A program made the translations under genes and the position numbers. From positions 1 through 11,855 of the forward strand of contig CAKTOJ010000047.1 in NCBI GenBank assembly GCA_934589665.1: DNA of 11,855 nucleotides, written 5' to 3'. Origin of the DNA: an uncultured Oscillospiraceae bacterium (GTDB lineage Bacteria > Bacillota > Clostridia > Oscillospirales > Oscillospiraceae). Below, one piece after another: positions 1 through 5,266 of the stretch (its first letter is position 1; the number at the start of each line of letters is the position of its first letter). Under the pieces are notes generated by a model. That model ran no database searches, was not told the DNA's origin, and was given only the letters and a program-made list of their open reading frames with translations.

Positions 1-483
1 GGCATAGGCGCCCTCGATGCGGCGCAACACACGGCCGACCGCCTCAAAAAAGTCGTGGCACTCGTTGTAATAAAACTCCAGCAGCTGCGCCACAACCTCA
101 GTATCTGTTTCAGATTTAAAGGTCACGCCCTGCGAGATGAGGAACTCCTTGAGCTCAACATAGTTTTCGATGATGCCGTTGTGGATGACGGCGAACTTGC
201 CGCCCTCACTGACATGGGGATGCGAATTGACATCGTTCGGCGCTCCGTGGGTCGCCCAGCGGGTATGGCCCATGCCGATCGTGCCCTCAACATCCGCGCC
301 GCCGTGAACATGCTCACTGAGCACCTTAAGCCGTCCGACGGACTTGTGCACCTCAAGCGTATGACGCGGCGAGACAACCGCAATGCCCGCGCTGTCATAA
401 CCGCGATACTCCAGACGGGCCAGCCCGTCGAGCAAAATGGGGGCAGCCTGCTCGCTGCCAACGTATCCAACAATACCGCACAT
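1..483 (-). CDS. glmS: Glutamine--fructose-6-phosphate aminotransferase (isomerizing), N-terminal part
   Basis: This cytosolic enzyme converts fructose-6-phosphate and glutamine to glucosamine-6-phosphate, the first step toward UDP-GlcNAc and peptidoglycan. Only the first 161 codons are in the window; the gene runs off the left edge, so the sugar-isomerase domains are not visible. The visible part is the class II glutamine amidotransferase domain. It starts MCGIVGYVG, so Cys2 becomes the N-terminal nucleophile after Met removal. It also contains RLEYRGYDSAGIAV, GHTRWATHG with SHPH following, VIHNGIIENY and SETDTEVVAQLL, all hallmarks of GlmS. The start is fixed by the required Met-Cys and by an AAAGGAG ribosome-binding site at 498-504, about 14 bases upstream. 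The long leader carries a glmS ribozyme, which independently supports the identification. Closely related amidotransferases (PurF, AsnB) lack this combination of motifs. Confidence 0.97.
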   Translation of the reverse strand, partial: MCGIVGYVGSEQAAPILLDGLARLEYRGYDSAGIAVVSPRHTLEVHKSVGRLKVLSEHVHGGADVEGTIGMGHTRWATHGAPNDVNSHPHVSEGGKFAVIHNGIIENYVELKEFLISQGVTFKSETDTEVVAQLLEFYYNECHDFFEAVGRVLRRIEGAYA

Positions 484-520
484 AAAAAATAAAATTCTCC
501 TTTATGATCTTGAAATGATT

Positions 521-549
521 GCCGGAGCGCAGAGCTCCGCAGCGCCGGC
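521..549 (-). promoter_or_regulatory. GC-rich hairpin between the glmS ribozyme and the glmS ribosome-binding site
   Basis: Two alternative stems overlap here. One is CGGAGC (523-528) with GCTCCG (534-539) around a 5-base loop. The other pairs GCCGG plus CGC (521-525, 528-530) with GCGCCGGC (542-549), with a two-base bulge. No T-run follows toward glmS, so it is not an intrinsic terminator. It lies in the part of the leader that remains attached to glmS after ribozyme cleavage, and could affect decay or ribosome access. That role is inference. Confidence 0.35.
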
Positions 550-600
550 TTCCGCCGCCGCCCGATCAAAAGGGGAAACGCACAGAAATTTCACCTTTTC

Positions 601-743
601 CGTTCCGTCACAGTCCCTTTGTCCCGCGGTCGCCCGCGTATTTGTCGACTGTGTGCGCGCCGGAACCGCACGGGGAAGCATCCGCCGAACTTTCGATCAC
701 TTCCCGCCTCGTCGTCCTCCGCATTGGGAGGCTCATGGCGCTT
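601..743 (-). ncRNA. glmS ribozyme (glucosamine-6-phosphate-activated self-cleaving leader)
   Basis: Read on the minus strand, the glmS leader contains the conserved ribozyme core. The cleavage site would be A742/G741, opening GCGCC (741-737). A 5-bp P1 follows (731-727 with 720-716), then the invariant GACGAGG (713-707). P2 pairs 705-700 with 678-673 and encloses AUCGA (697-693) and UUCGGCGGAUG (689-679). GUGCG (671-667) pairs with CGCAC (657-653) as P3. ACAGUC (652-647) pairs with GACUGU (615-610) as P4. A GCGA-tetraloop hairpin (638-625) is followed by the conserved GGACAAAG (624-617). In known members, glucosamine-6-phosphate acts as a cofactor for cleavage and the cleaved mRNA is degraded, which lowers GlmS. 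Position directly upstream of glmS, about 120 bases before the start codon, fits. The ends are approximate. Confidence 0.95.
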
Positions 744-803
744 TGTCGGTTTTTGTCCGAAATCTCCTTTCTCTGTCTGTGCTTTTTCTGGTATTTATCT
801 CCA

Positions 804-880
804 CCGTCAGGATATGACGGACGGAAGCAATAAAATGTTCCCTCCCGGGGCAAGGTAATGTCAAACGACCCTCCGGGAGG
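804..880 (+). promoter_or_regulatory. Leader of the DUF421 gene: inverted repeats, one covering the ribosome-binding site
   Basis: The stretch 484-887 has no gene. On the minus strand it holds the glmS leader and ribozyme; on the plus strand it holds the leader of the DUF421 gene. Two inverted repeats are visible in that plus-strand leader. The first is CCGTCA (804-809) with TGACGG (815-820). The second is CCTCCCGG (841-848) with CCGGGAGG (873-880), whose right arm contains the Shine-Dalgarno GGGAGG and is followed by TTTT. If folded in RNA, the second would hide the ribosome-binding site; the same stem plus T-run also resembles a weak attenuator. No convincing -35/-10 pair was found on either strand in this divergent region. 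Confidence 0.4.
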
Positions 881-887
881 TTTTATC

Positions 888-1571
888 ATGGCCACCGCCT
901 TTGTGCGCACGATTCTTTTATACTTTATCATCATGCTCGGCCTGCGGCTGATGGGAAAAAGGCAGATCGGCGAGCTTGAGCCGACCGAGCTGGTGCTCAC
1001 CATGCTCATCTCCGACCTGGCCGCCGTGCCGATGCAGGATTTCGGCATCCCGCTTTTAAACGGCGTAGTTCCGATTATAACGCTCCTTGCGCTCTCAATG
1101 CTGCTCTCGTATGGCTGTATGCGCTCGATCCGCCTGCGGCGGCTCGTGTGCGGCAGTCCGACCACGCTCATCAAAAACGGCGTGCTCCAGCAGTCCGCCA
1201 TGCGCGCCAACCGCTTCACGCTCGACGAGCTGATTGAGGAGCTTCGAAGCCAGGGTGTGACCGACCTTATGAGCGTGAAATATGCCATTCTGGAAACGGA
1301 TGGGCAGCTCTCCGTCCTGCTCTACCCCGCCGAGCAGCCGGCAACACCGCGCCAGCTCGGACGCGCGGTGAAGGACGATCTCTCCCTTCCGCAGGTGCTC
1401 ATCAACGACGGACGTGTGCTTGACTCCGCGCTGACCTACCGCGGGCTCAGCCGCAGCTGGCTCATGCAGTCGCTCGCCGAGCGCGGCTTTCATCGCGCGG
1501 ACGATATCCTGCTCTTCACCATCGACGACGCGGGCAAAATTCTCTGCATTCAAAAGGAGGAAACGTCATGA
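888..1571 (+). CDS. DUF421 (YetF/YrbG-type) integral membrane protein
   Basis: A 227-residue member of the DUF421 family, whose biochemical role is not established; in spore formers several paralogues are linked to sporulation. The N-terminal third has about three membrane helices (residues 5-21, 33-50 and 55-75). The family signature GKRQIGELEPTELVLTML, followed by SDLAA, lies at the first and second helices. The rest is a soluble domain with the typical DELIEELRSQG segment. I prefer the ATG at 888 over the in-frame ATG at 858: GGGAGG lies 7 bases before 888, the protein then begins directly at the first helix as in other members, and the 30 extra bases overlap an inverted repeat. The gene overlaps the next one by ATGA, so the two are probably translationally coupled. 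It is divergent from glmS. Confidence 0.93.
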   Translation: MATAFVRTILLYFIIMLGLRLMGKRQIGELEPTELVLTMLISDLAAVPMQDFGIPLLNGVVPIITLLALSMLLSYGCMRSIRLRRLVCGSPTTLIKNGVLQQSAMRANRFTLDELIEELRSQGVTDLMSVKYAILETDGQLSVLLYPAEQPATPRQLGRAVKDDLSLPQVLINDGRVLDSALTYRGLSRSWLMQSLAERGFHRADDILLFTIDDAGKILCIQKEETS

Positions 1572-1948
1572 GGCACTGGCTCACACCGCTGATCGTGCTC
1601 GCACTGCTACTTGGCGGCACGGCCGCAAATGCGCGCTATGTCGCCCGCTGCGTGGACGGCTGGTGCGCAGGACTGGAAGCCGCCCTCTCCGCCGCCGGGG
1701 CAGAGGACTGGGACGGCGCGCAGCGCGCGCTGGATGCCGTCTATGACTCGTGGAGCACGCGGCAGACCTATTTCCACATTATGATCGAGCATGAAGAGCT
1801 CGACGCCGCAGAAGCACTCTTCGCCATTTCCCGCAGCTTCGCCGCGCACGAGGACGGTGCAGAATTCTGTGCCAACACCGCTGACCTTTTCACACAGCTT
1901 CAGCTGCTGCGCGAAATGGAGGAGATCTCCATTAAAAACATCCTGTAG
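1568..1948 (+). CDS. DUF4363 family protein with N-terminal membrane anchor or signal
   Basis: A 126-residue protein with a hydrophobic N-terminal segment (about residues 4-20) that could be a signal peptide or a single anchor. An alpha-helical domain follows with the DUF4363-type pattern: a region around EDWDGAQRALDAVYDSW, then FHIMIEHEELDAAEALF, and a C-terminal helix ending in LLREMEEISIKNIL. DUF4363 genes commonly follow DUF421 genes in Clostridia, and this arrangement with a 4-base ATGA overlap fits. No enzymatic motif is visible and the function is unknown; an accessory partner of the DUF421 protein outside the membrane is a reasonable inference. The start has AAAGGAGG (1553-1560) upstream, inside the end of the DUF421 gene. 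Its stop is 3 bases from the nrdR stop on the other strand. Confidence 0.88.
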   Translation: MRHWLTPLIVLALLLGGTAANARYVARCVDGWCAGLEAALSAAGAEDWDGAQRALDAVYDSWSTRQTYFHIMIEHEELDAAEALFAISRSFAAHEDGAEFCANTADLFTQLQLLREMEEISIKNIL

Positions 1949-1951
1949 CGC

Positions 1952-2410
1952 TCAGTTTTTGTCGGCAAGGAGCTTGTTGAGCTCATGCATGAAGGTGTCA
2001 ATATCCTTGAACTGACGGTAAACGGAGGCAAAGCGGACGTAAGCCACCTCGTCCACTGCGCGCAGCTTATCCATCACCTGCTCGCCGATGGCCTCGGTCG
2101 ATACCTCGCGCTCGAGGGAGTTTTGCAGATTCTGCTCGATCTCCTCGCTGATGCGCTCGAGCTCGTCGAAGGATACCGGCCGCTTTTCACAGGCGCGGAT
2201 CATGCCGCGCAGAACCTTACTCCGGTCGAAGCTCTGGCGGCTGCCGTCCTTTTTGATGACAACCATCGGCAGACTCTCCACCGTTTCATAGGTGGTAAAG
2301 CGCTTCTCGCACGACAGGCACTCGCGGCGGCGGCGGATGCTGCTGCCCTCCTCCGCCGGACGGGAATCGACAACCTTGCTTTCCTTGTAACCGCAGTAGG
2401 GGCATTTCAT
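1952..2410 (-). CDS. nrdR: Transcriptional repressor NrdR
   Basis: A full-length (152 residues) NrdR, the zinc-binding, ATP/dATP-sensing repressor of ribonucleotide reductase operons. The N-terminal zinc ribbon has CPYC (Cys3, Cys6) and CLSC (Cys31, Cys34), with the conserved VVDSRP and RRRREC between the pairs and KRFTTYE after. The ATP-cone domain covers about residues 49-139 and begins [18 protein letters not shown], with [16 protein letters not shown] near its end. GAGGTG precedes the ATG at a usual distance, and an extended -10 promoter lies at 2454-2462. Ribonucleotide reductase genes are not in the window. The gene converges with the DUF421-DUF4363 pair with 3 bases between stop codons, so no dedicated terminator fits between them. 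Confidence 0.97.
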   Translation of the reverse strand: MKCPYCGYKESKVVDSRPAEEGSSIRRRRECLSCEKRFTTYETVESLPMVVIKKDGSRQSFDRSKVLRGMIRACEKRPVSFDELERISEEIEQNLQNSLEREVSTEAIGEQVMDKLRAVDEVAYVRFASVYRQFKDIDTFMHELNKLLADKN

Positions 2411-2453
2411 ATCGGCTGCACCTCGTTTTCTGGTTTTACATTATGTCAAGTAT

Positions 2454-2462
2454 ACTATAGCA
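2454..2462 (-). promoter_or_regulatory. Extended -10 promoter element for nrdR
   Basis: On the minus strand the sequence reads TGCTATAGT, which is TGn followed by a -10 hexamer TATAGT (2459-2454). It lies 44 bases upstream of the nrdR start. The -35 region (best CTACCA, 18 bases away) is poor, as is allowed for extended -10 promoters. The local AT-rich composition contrasts with the flanking GC-rich genes. An 8-base palindrome AGTATACT (2449-2456) overlaps the -10 and could be an operator, though it does not match the NrdR box. Confidence 0.5.
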
Positions 2463-2468
2463 TATCTT

Positions 2469-2506
2469 TTCTGAAAATGGTAGCCGTCATTTTAATTTTT
2501 TCAGAA
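2469..2506. repeat. AT-rich inverted repeat between nrdR promoter and the 83-residue gene
   Basis: TTCTGAAAA (2469-2477) and TTTTCAGAA (2498-2506) are perfect inverted repeats separated by 20 bases. An alternative pairing joins AAAATG (2474-2479) with CATTTT (2488-2493). The repeat overlaps the stop codon of the minus-strand gene at 2501-2752 and lies directly upstream of the nrdR -10 element. It could be a weak transcription stop for the upstream gene or a protein-binding site; there is no clear T-run to decide. Confidence 0.35.
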
Positions 2507-2752
2507 TATGGGGTTCTTTCCGCCGTCGAAGGCATAAATGATGTATGTCTGTCCGTCCAGCTTCTCGACACGCGCAAAGCAGACCAGCTCCGTAAGCGGC
2601 CATGGACACGTCGGAGAATAGGGCAGCGCAAACTCCAGCCGTCCATACTTTTCCCGCTGCAGCGCGCCGGAAAGCGCTATCTCCCAGCGTCCCGCGGGGA
2701 AGCGCACGGCGGAACCGCGGCGCCATCCGCCCGATTTTCTTTCATCGCTCAT
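2501..2752 (-). CDS. Small protein of unknown function (83 residues)
   Basis: I do not recognise this protein. It has 83 residues, no signal peptide and no membrane helix. It has a basic N-terminus (MSDERKSGGWRRGSAVRF) and then what looks like a compact beta-rich domain with several Trp, Tyr and Phe residues, ending YIIYAFDGGKNPIF. The start at 2752 is supported by GGAGGG six bases upstream; an in-frame TTG at 2776 lies before this ribosome-binding site and is not preferred. It stands alone between the terminator of the upstream secreted-protein gene and the nrdR promoter, so it either has an undetected promoter or is read through from upstream. Opposite-strand reading frames here lack comparable start signals. 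Reality as a gene is probable, not certain. Confidence 0.6.
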   Translation of the reverse strand: MSDERKSGGWRRGSAVRFPAGRWEIALSGALQREKYGRLEFALPYSPTCPWPLTELVCFARVEKLDGQTYIIYAFDGGKNPIF

Positions 2753-2774
2753 GCGCTTCCCTCCCCCGCGCAGC

Positions 2775-2810
2775 AAAAAGGCCGCCTGTACAGCTTATGC
2801 ACAGGCAGCC
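2775..2810 (-). terminator. Intrinsic terminator after the small secreted-protein gene
   Basis: On the minus strand GGCTGCCTGT (2810-2801) pairs with ACAGGCGGCC (2789-2780) over 10 bp including one G-U pair, around an 11-base loop, and is followed directly by TTTTT (2779-2775). It lies 16 bases after the stop codon of the gene at 2826-3392. On the plus strand the hairpin is followed by a broken T-run (CGTTTTATTT), but no plus-strand gene ends here. Confidence 0.88.
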
Positions 2811-2825
2811 CGTTTTATTTCCTTT

Positions 2826-3392
2826 TCACTTGATCTCATAGCCGCCGCGCACAAGCAGCTTGGTCGTGGCGGCAGTCGCCTTGACGCCGCGGTCCGAAAT
2901 AGTCATCATGTAAAGATGATTTTTCACAAGGCTCTTGCCGCTGTCGATGGTCGAACCATCCGTCGAGTCGATCAATCCCGGACTGGAGGGCGAGACAACG
3001 GCCGCCGTGCCGACGCGCAGCATAACCTCGCAGCCAATCTCACCAGCGAGAGTCTGTCCATTCGTCAGCGTCACGACCGTAAACGAATCCGCCGCACCGG
3101 TGGATGTCCCGCCGTCGGAGGTCTGCGAGCCGTATTTCTCCTCCAGCTTTTTCACGTCCGCCTGCACCTGCTCCGTCAGCTCCTTCGCTGCCGCAGCCTT
3201 GCGTTCGTCAAGCTTTTCTTCCGCCTTGCCGAGCATGGACGGCAGGAAGGTTTCGTTCAGATAGCTCAGCGTCACCAGCGGGTCGGAGGACGAACCGGCG
3301 CTTCCCGCCGCAATAGCCGTGACACTGAGCATCATCAGGCTCACAAGCAGCAGCGTCAGAAGTCTGGAGAGCATGTTCGTTCGTTTCTTCAT
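2826..3392 (-). CDS. Secreted protein of unknown function with coiled-coil segment
   Basis: A 188-residue exported protein that I cannot assign to a named family. Residues 1-29 form a signal peptide (basic MKKR, long hydrophobic core, Ala-rich cleavage region near AIAA); there is no lipobox. Residues about 54-88 are charged and helical, a likely coiled coil. A Gly/Ser/Thr-rich linker (about 90-102) leads to a C-terminal domain from about residue 103, starting FTVVTLTNGQTLAGEIG and ending KLLVRGGYEIK, probably beta-rich. A good ribosome-binding site (AAAGGAA, about 9 bases upstream) supports the start. No promoter is obvious in the 82 bases after mazF, so it may be partly read through from that operon; a strong terminator closes it. 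A cell-envelope role is inferred only from export. Confidence 0.85.
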   Translation of the reverse strand: MKKRTNMLSRLLTLLLVSLMMLSVTAIAAGSAGSSSDPLVTLSYLNETFLPSMLGKAEEKLDERKAAAAKELTEQVQADVKKLEEKYGSQTSDGGTSTGAADSFTVVTLTNGQTLAGEIGCEVMLRVGTAAVVSPSSPGLIDSTDGSTIDSGKSLVKNHLYMMTISDRGVKATAATTKLLVRGGYEIK

Positions 3393-3437
3393 GATGTATC
3401 GTTCCTTTCTTTTGTCGGTCCGGTTCCGTCCGCTCCG

Positions 3438-3463
3438 AAAGAAGAGGACAGTGTGTCCTCTTC
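3438..3463 (-). terminator. Hairpin after mazF, probable weak intrinsic terminator
   Basis: GAAGAGGAC (3441-3449) and GTCCTCTTC (3455-3463) form a perfect 9-bp stem with a 5-base loop, starting 11 bases beyond the mazF stop codon. On the minus strand it is followed by TTTCGG, so the T-run is short; partial readthrough into the next gene is plausible. Confidence 0.5.
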
Positions 3464-3474
3464 CCCCGAAGCGG

Positions 3475-3840
3475 TCAGATCAGCTGCGTATGTCCAAGCC
3501 CAAAGCTCACCGCGATCGCCGCGTCGATGCGCTCCATCAGTGCGCCGTCCACGCGCCCCATGCGCTCGCGCAGCCTGCGCTTATCAAGCGTGCGCACCTG
3601 CTCGAGCAGCACCACGCTGTCGCGCGGCAGGCCGTAGTCCGGCGCAGAGAGCGCGATATGCGTCGGCAGCTTTGCCTTATTCGTCTGTGACGTGATCGCC
3701 GCCGCGATCACCGTGGGGCTGTACCGGTTCCCGGTATCGTTCTGGATGATGAGCACCGGACGCACGCCCCCCTGTTCGCTTCCAACAACAGGGCTGAGAT
3801 CCGCGTAATAAATATCGCCTCGTCTGACATTGGTATCCAC
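3475..3840 (-). CDS. mazF: MazF/EndoA-type endoribonuclease (PemK family toxin)
   Basis: A 121-residue mRNA interferase of the MazF family, which cleaves single-stranded RNA at short specific sequences. It aligns essentially end to end with Bacillus subtilis EndoA (NdoA): [20 protein letters not shown], then [18 protein letters not shown] and [11 protein letters not shown]. By that alignment the catalytic pair is Arg27 and Thr50. The start codon is GTG, with only a distant GGAG (12 bases) upstream, so translation may be weak. In B. subtilis the order is alr-ndoAI-ndoA; here the 151 bases between alr and mazF contain no antitoxin gene. The toxin is therefore either controlled by an unlinked antitoxin or acts as a stand-alone regulated RNase. 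It probably shares the alr transcript. Confidence 0.93.
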   Translation of the reverse strand: MDTNVRRGDIYYADLSPVVGSEQGGVRPVLIIQNDTGNRYSPTVIAAAITSQTNKAKLPTHIALSAPDYGLPRDSVVLLEQVRTLDKRRLRERMGRVDGALMERIDAAIAVSFGLGHTQLI

Positions 3841-3870
3841 GCTTCGTTCACACTCCGAGAAGAAGTCCCC

Positions 3871-3885
3871 GCCGCGCAGCGCGGC
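3871..3885. repeat. Short GC hairpin in the alr-mazF gap
   Basis: GCCGCG (3871-3876) and CGCGGC (3880-3885) form a 6-bp stem with a 3-base loop. The surrounding 151-base gap (3841-3991), where an antitoxin gene sits in Bacillus, holds no supported gene and no clear promoter. The hairpin lacks a T-run and could be an mRNA-processing or stability element between alr and mazF. Confidence 0.3.
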
Positions 3886-3991
3886 CGGTCGCTTTCATTC
3901 TCCCACACTCGGGCGGGATTTATACGAAGTGCCGTTGATTTTCTCCGCATCCCACCCGCGCTATCCTATGCGCGCGGAGCGGGCGCGGTGC

Positions 3992-5161
3992 TTATCCGAG
4001 AAGCTGAAGATTGTGCGCGACGCATTCCCCGGCGAGGTAGTAATAGCGCGGCACGCGCTTGCTGACCGCGCAGAGCAGCTCATAGCTGATGGTGCCGCAC
4101 GCCTCCGCAGCCGACGCGATGAGCTGATGCTCACCGAACACCTCGACCTCGTCGCCAACCTTGAGCGCAGGCTGATCTGTGACATCGATCATGCACATGT
4201 CCATGCAGATGCGCCCGACCTGCGGTGCGATCCCATAGGGTGTACGCACGCGGAGCTTTCCGGAAAGTGCGCGGAAAAGGCCGTCGGCATAGCCGATCGG
4301 CAGAACTGCGATGCGGCTCTCGCGCTCGGTAAAAAACTGCCTGCCATAGCTGATGGAGGTTCCGGGAGCAAAGTCCTTAATGGTGGAGATGACCGTTTTG
4401 ACGGACATCACCGGCTTCATCCCCATCCGCTCGGCCAGCTCTCCCGTGCCGTAGAGGATGATGCCGCAGCGCACCATGTCCCCCGCCCATTCCGGATAGC
4501 CGGCAATGCCGCCGGCATTGCAGCAGTGGCGCAGACGGAAGCGGAATCCGGCCTGCGCTTCGACCGCATCGATCATGCGCACAAAGCGCTCGTGCTGAAG
4601 CCTTGTGAATGCCACGCTCTCGTCCGATTCCTCATCGCTGACACAGAAATGTGTAAAAATCCCCTCCGCGTCCAATCCGGGCAGGCGGAGAACCTCCAAA
4701 ATATCCCGCAGACTCGCTTCAAAGTGCGCGTCGTCGCACTGAAAGCCCAGGCGACCCATGCCGGTATCCAGCTTGATGTGGACCTTCATCGTCCCGCCCG
4801 CGCGCACCGCGGCGGCGGAATACGCCTTGGCAATGGCAAGATCCGTCACTGCCTGTGTCATATCGTTCTTCAGTATCCGTTCTGCCTGATCAGCGGGTGT
4901 AAAGCCCAGCATCAGGATCGGAAGTGTGATGCCGCTGCGGCGCAGCTCCTCGCACTCGTCGATATTGGACACGGCCAGATAATCCATGCCGATCCTCTCC
5001 AGATGCTCTGCCACATGGATCGCACCGTGTCCGTATGCGTCTGCCTTGGCAACGCCGAGCAGCTTTACGTCCGGCCCCACCTGACGGCGGATGATGTCCA
5101 GATTGTGCGTGAGATTGTCGAGATTGATCTCCGCCCATGTTCTTTTCAGTGTACTCTCCAT
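3992..5161 (-). CDS. alr: Alanine racemase
   Basis: A PLP-dependent racemase that interconverts L- and D-alanine for peptidoglycan and, in spore formers, for control of germination. At 389 residues it is full length. The PLP-binding lysine is Lys39 in VAKADAYGHG. The TIM barrel includes HIKLDTGMGRLGF (Arg137). The other catalytic residue is Tyr272 in SISYGRQFF, followed by PIGYADG and GRICMD in the C-terminal beta domain. Odd point: the cofactor-phosphate loop, usually Asn-Ser, reads CCNAGG (Asn215-Ala216), so the conserved Ser is Ala. The ATG at 5161 begins the protein at the usual place (ESTLKRTWAEI), but the ribosome-binding site is weak. It lies 105 bases after a GerS/YdcC-like lipoprotein gene and 151 before mazF, as in B. 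subtilis. Confidence 0.97.
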   Translation of the reverse strand: MESTLKRTWAEINLDNLTHNLDIIRRQVGPDVKLLGVAKADAYGHGAIHVAEHLERIGMDYLAVSNIDECEELRRSGITLPILMLGFTPADQAERILKNDMTQAVTDLAIAKAYSAAAVRAGGTMKVHIKLDTGMGRLGFQCDDAHFEASLRDILEVLRLPGLDAEGIFTHFCVSDEESDESVAFTRLQHERFVRMIDAVEAQAGFRFRLRHCCNAGGIAGYPEWAGDMVRCGIILYGTGELAERMGMKPVMSVKTVISTIKDFAPGTSISYGRQFFTERESRIAVLPIGYADGLFRALSGKLRVRTPYGIAPQVGRICMDMCMIDVTDQPALKVGDEVEVFGEHQLIASAAEACGTISYELLCAVSKRVPRYYYLAGECVAHNLQLLG

Positions 5162-5192
5162 TTAAGTTCACTGCTCTTTTCATATATAGAGT

Positions 5193-5221
5193 GACGGATC
5201 GCGGCCATCCGCCGCACCGTC
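5193..5221 (-). promoter_or_regulatory. Stem-loop in the lipoprotein-alr intergenic region
   Basis: GACGG (5193-5197) pairs with CCGTC (5217-5221), and inside it GCGGC (5201-5205) pairs with GCCGC (5211-5215), around a 5-base loop. On the minus strand it ends about 30 bases before the alr start and is followed by an AT-rich stretch (CTATATATG), not a T-run. It may be an mRNA stability or processing site within an operon; TATATA could also be part of a weak internal promoter. Neither is proven. Confidence 0.35.
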
Positions 5222-5266
5222 CGATGATAAACATGCCTGACGCCCATGCACCGTCTCCCGTCCGGT

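Noticed and set aside
858..887. Earlier ATG start for the DUF421 protein at 858
   Set aside because: Only CAAGG two bases upstream supports it, it adds a tail not expected in the family, and GGGAGG is correctly placed for 888.
743..887. Sigma-A promoters for glmS (minus) and DUF421 (plus)
   Set aside because: TTGACA-like and TATAAT-like words occur (for example TTTGACATT on the minus strand near 862-870) but never at a 16-18-base spacing, so none can be supported.
608..1288. Minus-strand open frame of 226 codons running over the DUF421 gene and the glmS leader
   Set aside because: It is antisense to DUF421 and runs through the glmS ribozyme; the composition (Ser/Arg-rich) is not protein-like.
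2447..2465. NrdR box (self-regulation of nrdR) in the AT-rich promoter region
   Set aside because: The palindrome here does not match the known 16-base NrdR-box pattern ACAC-W-ATATAT-W-GTGT, and nrdR genes usually are not flanked by paired boxes unless nrd genes follow.
2753..2776. TTG start at 2776 for the 83-residue protein
   Set aside because: It lies upstream of the ribosome-binding site GGAGGG, which fits the ATG at 2752, and overlaps the preceding terminator's T-run.
3848..3898. 16-codon minus-strand frame ([16 protein letters not shown]) just before mazF as an antitoxin or leader peptide
   Set aside because: The GGGAG in front is only one or two bases from the ATG, the peptide is far too short for a MazE antitoxin, and it contains the GC hairpin, which explains its composition.
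3849..3910. Repeated CACACTC words at 3849-3855 and 3904-3910
   Set aside because: Seven-base repeats about 55 bases apart are expected by chance; no further copies or regular spacing.
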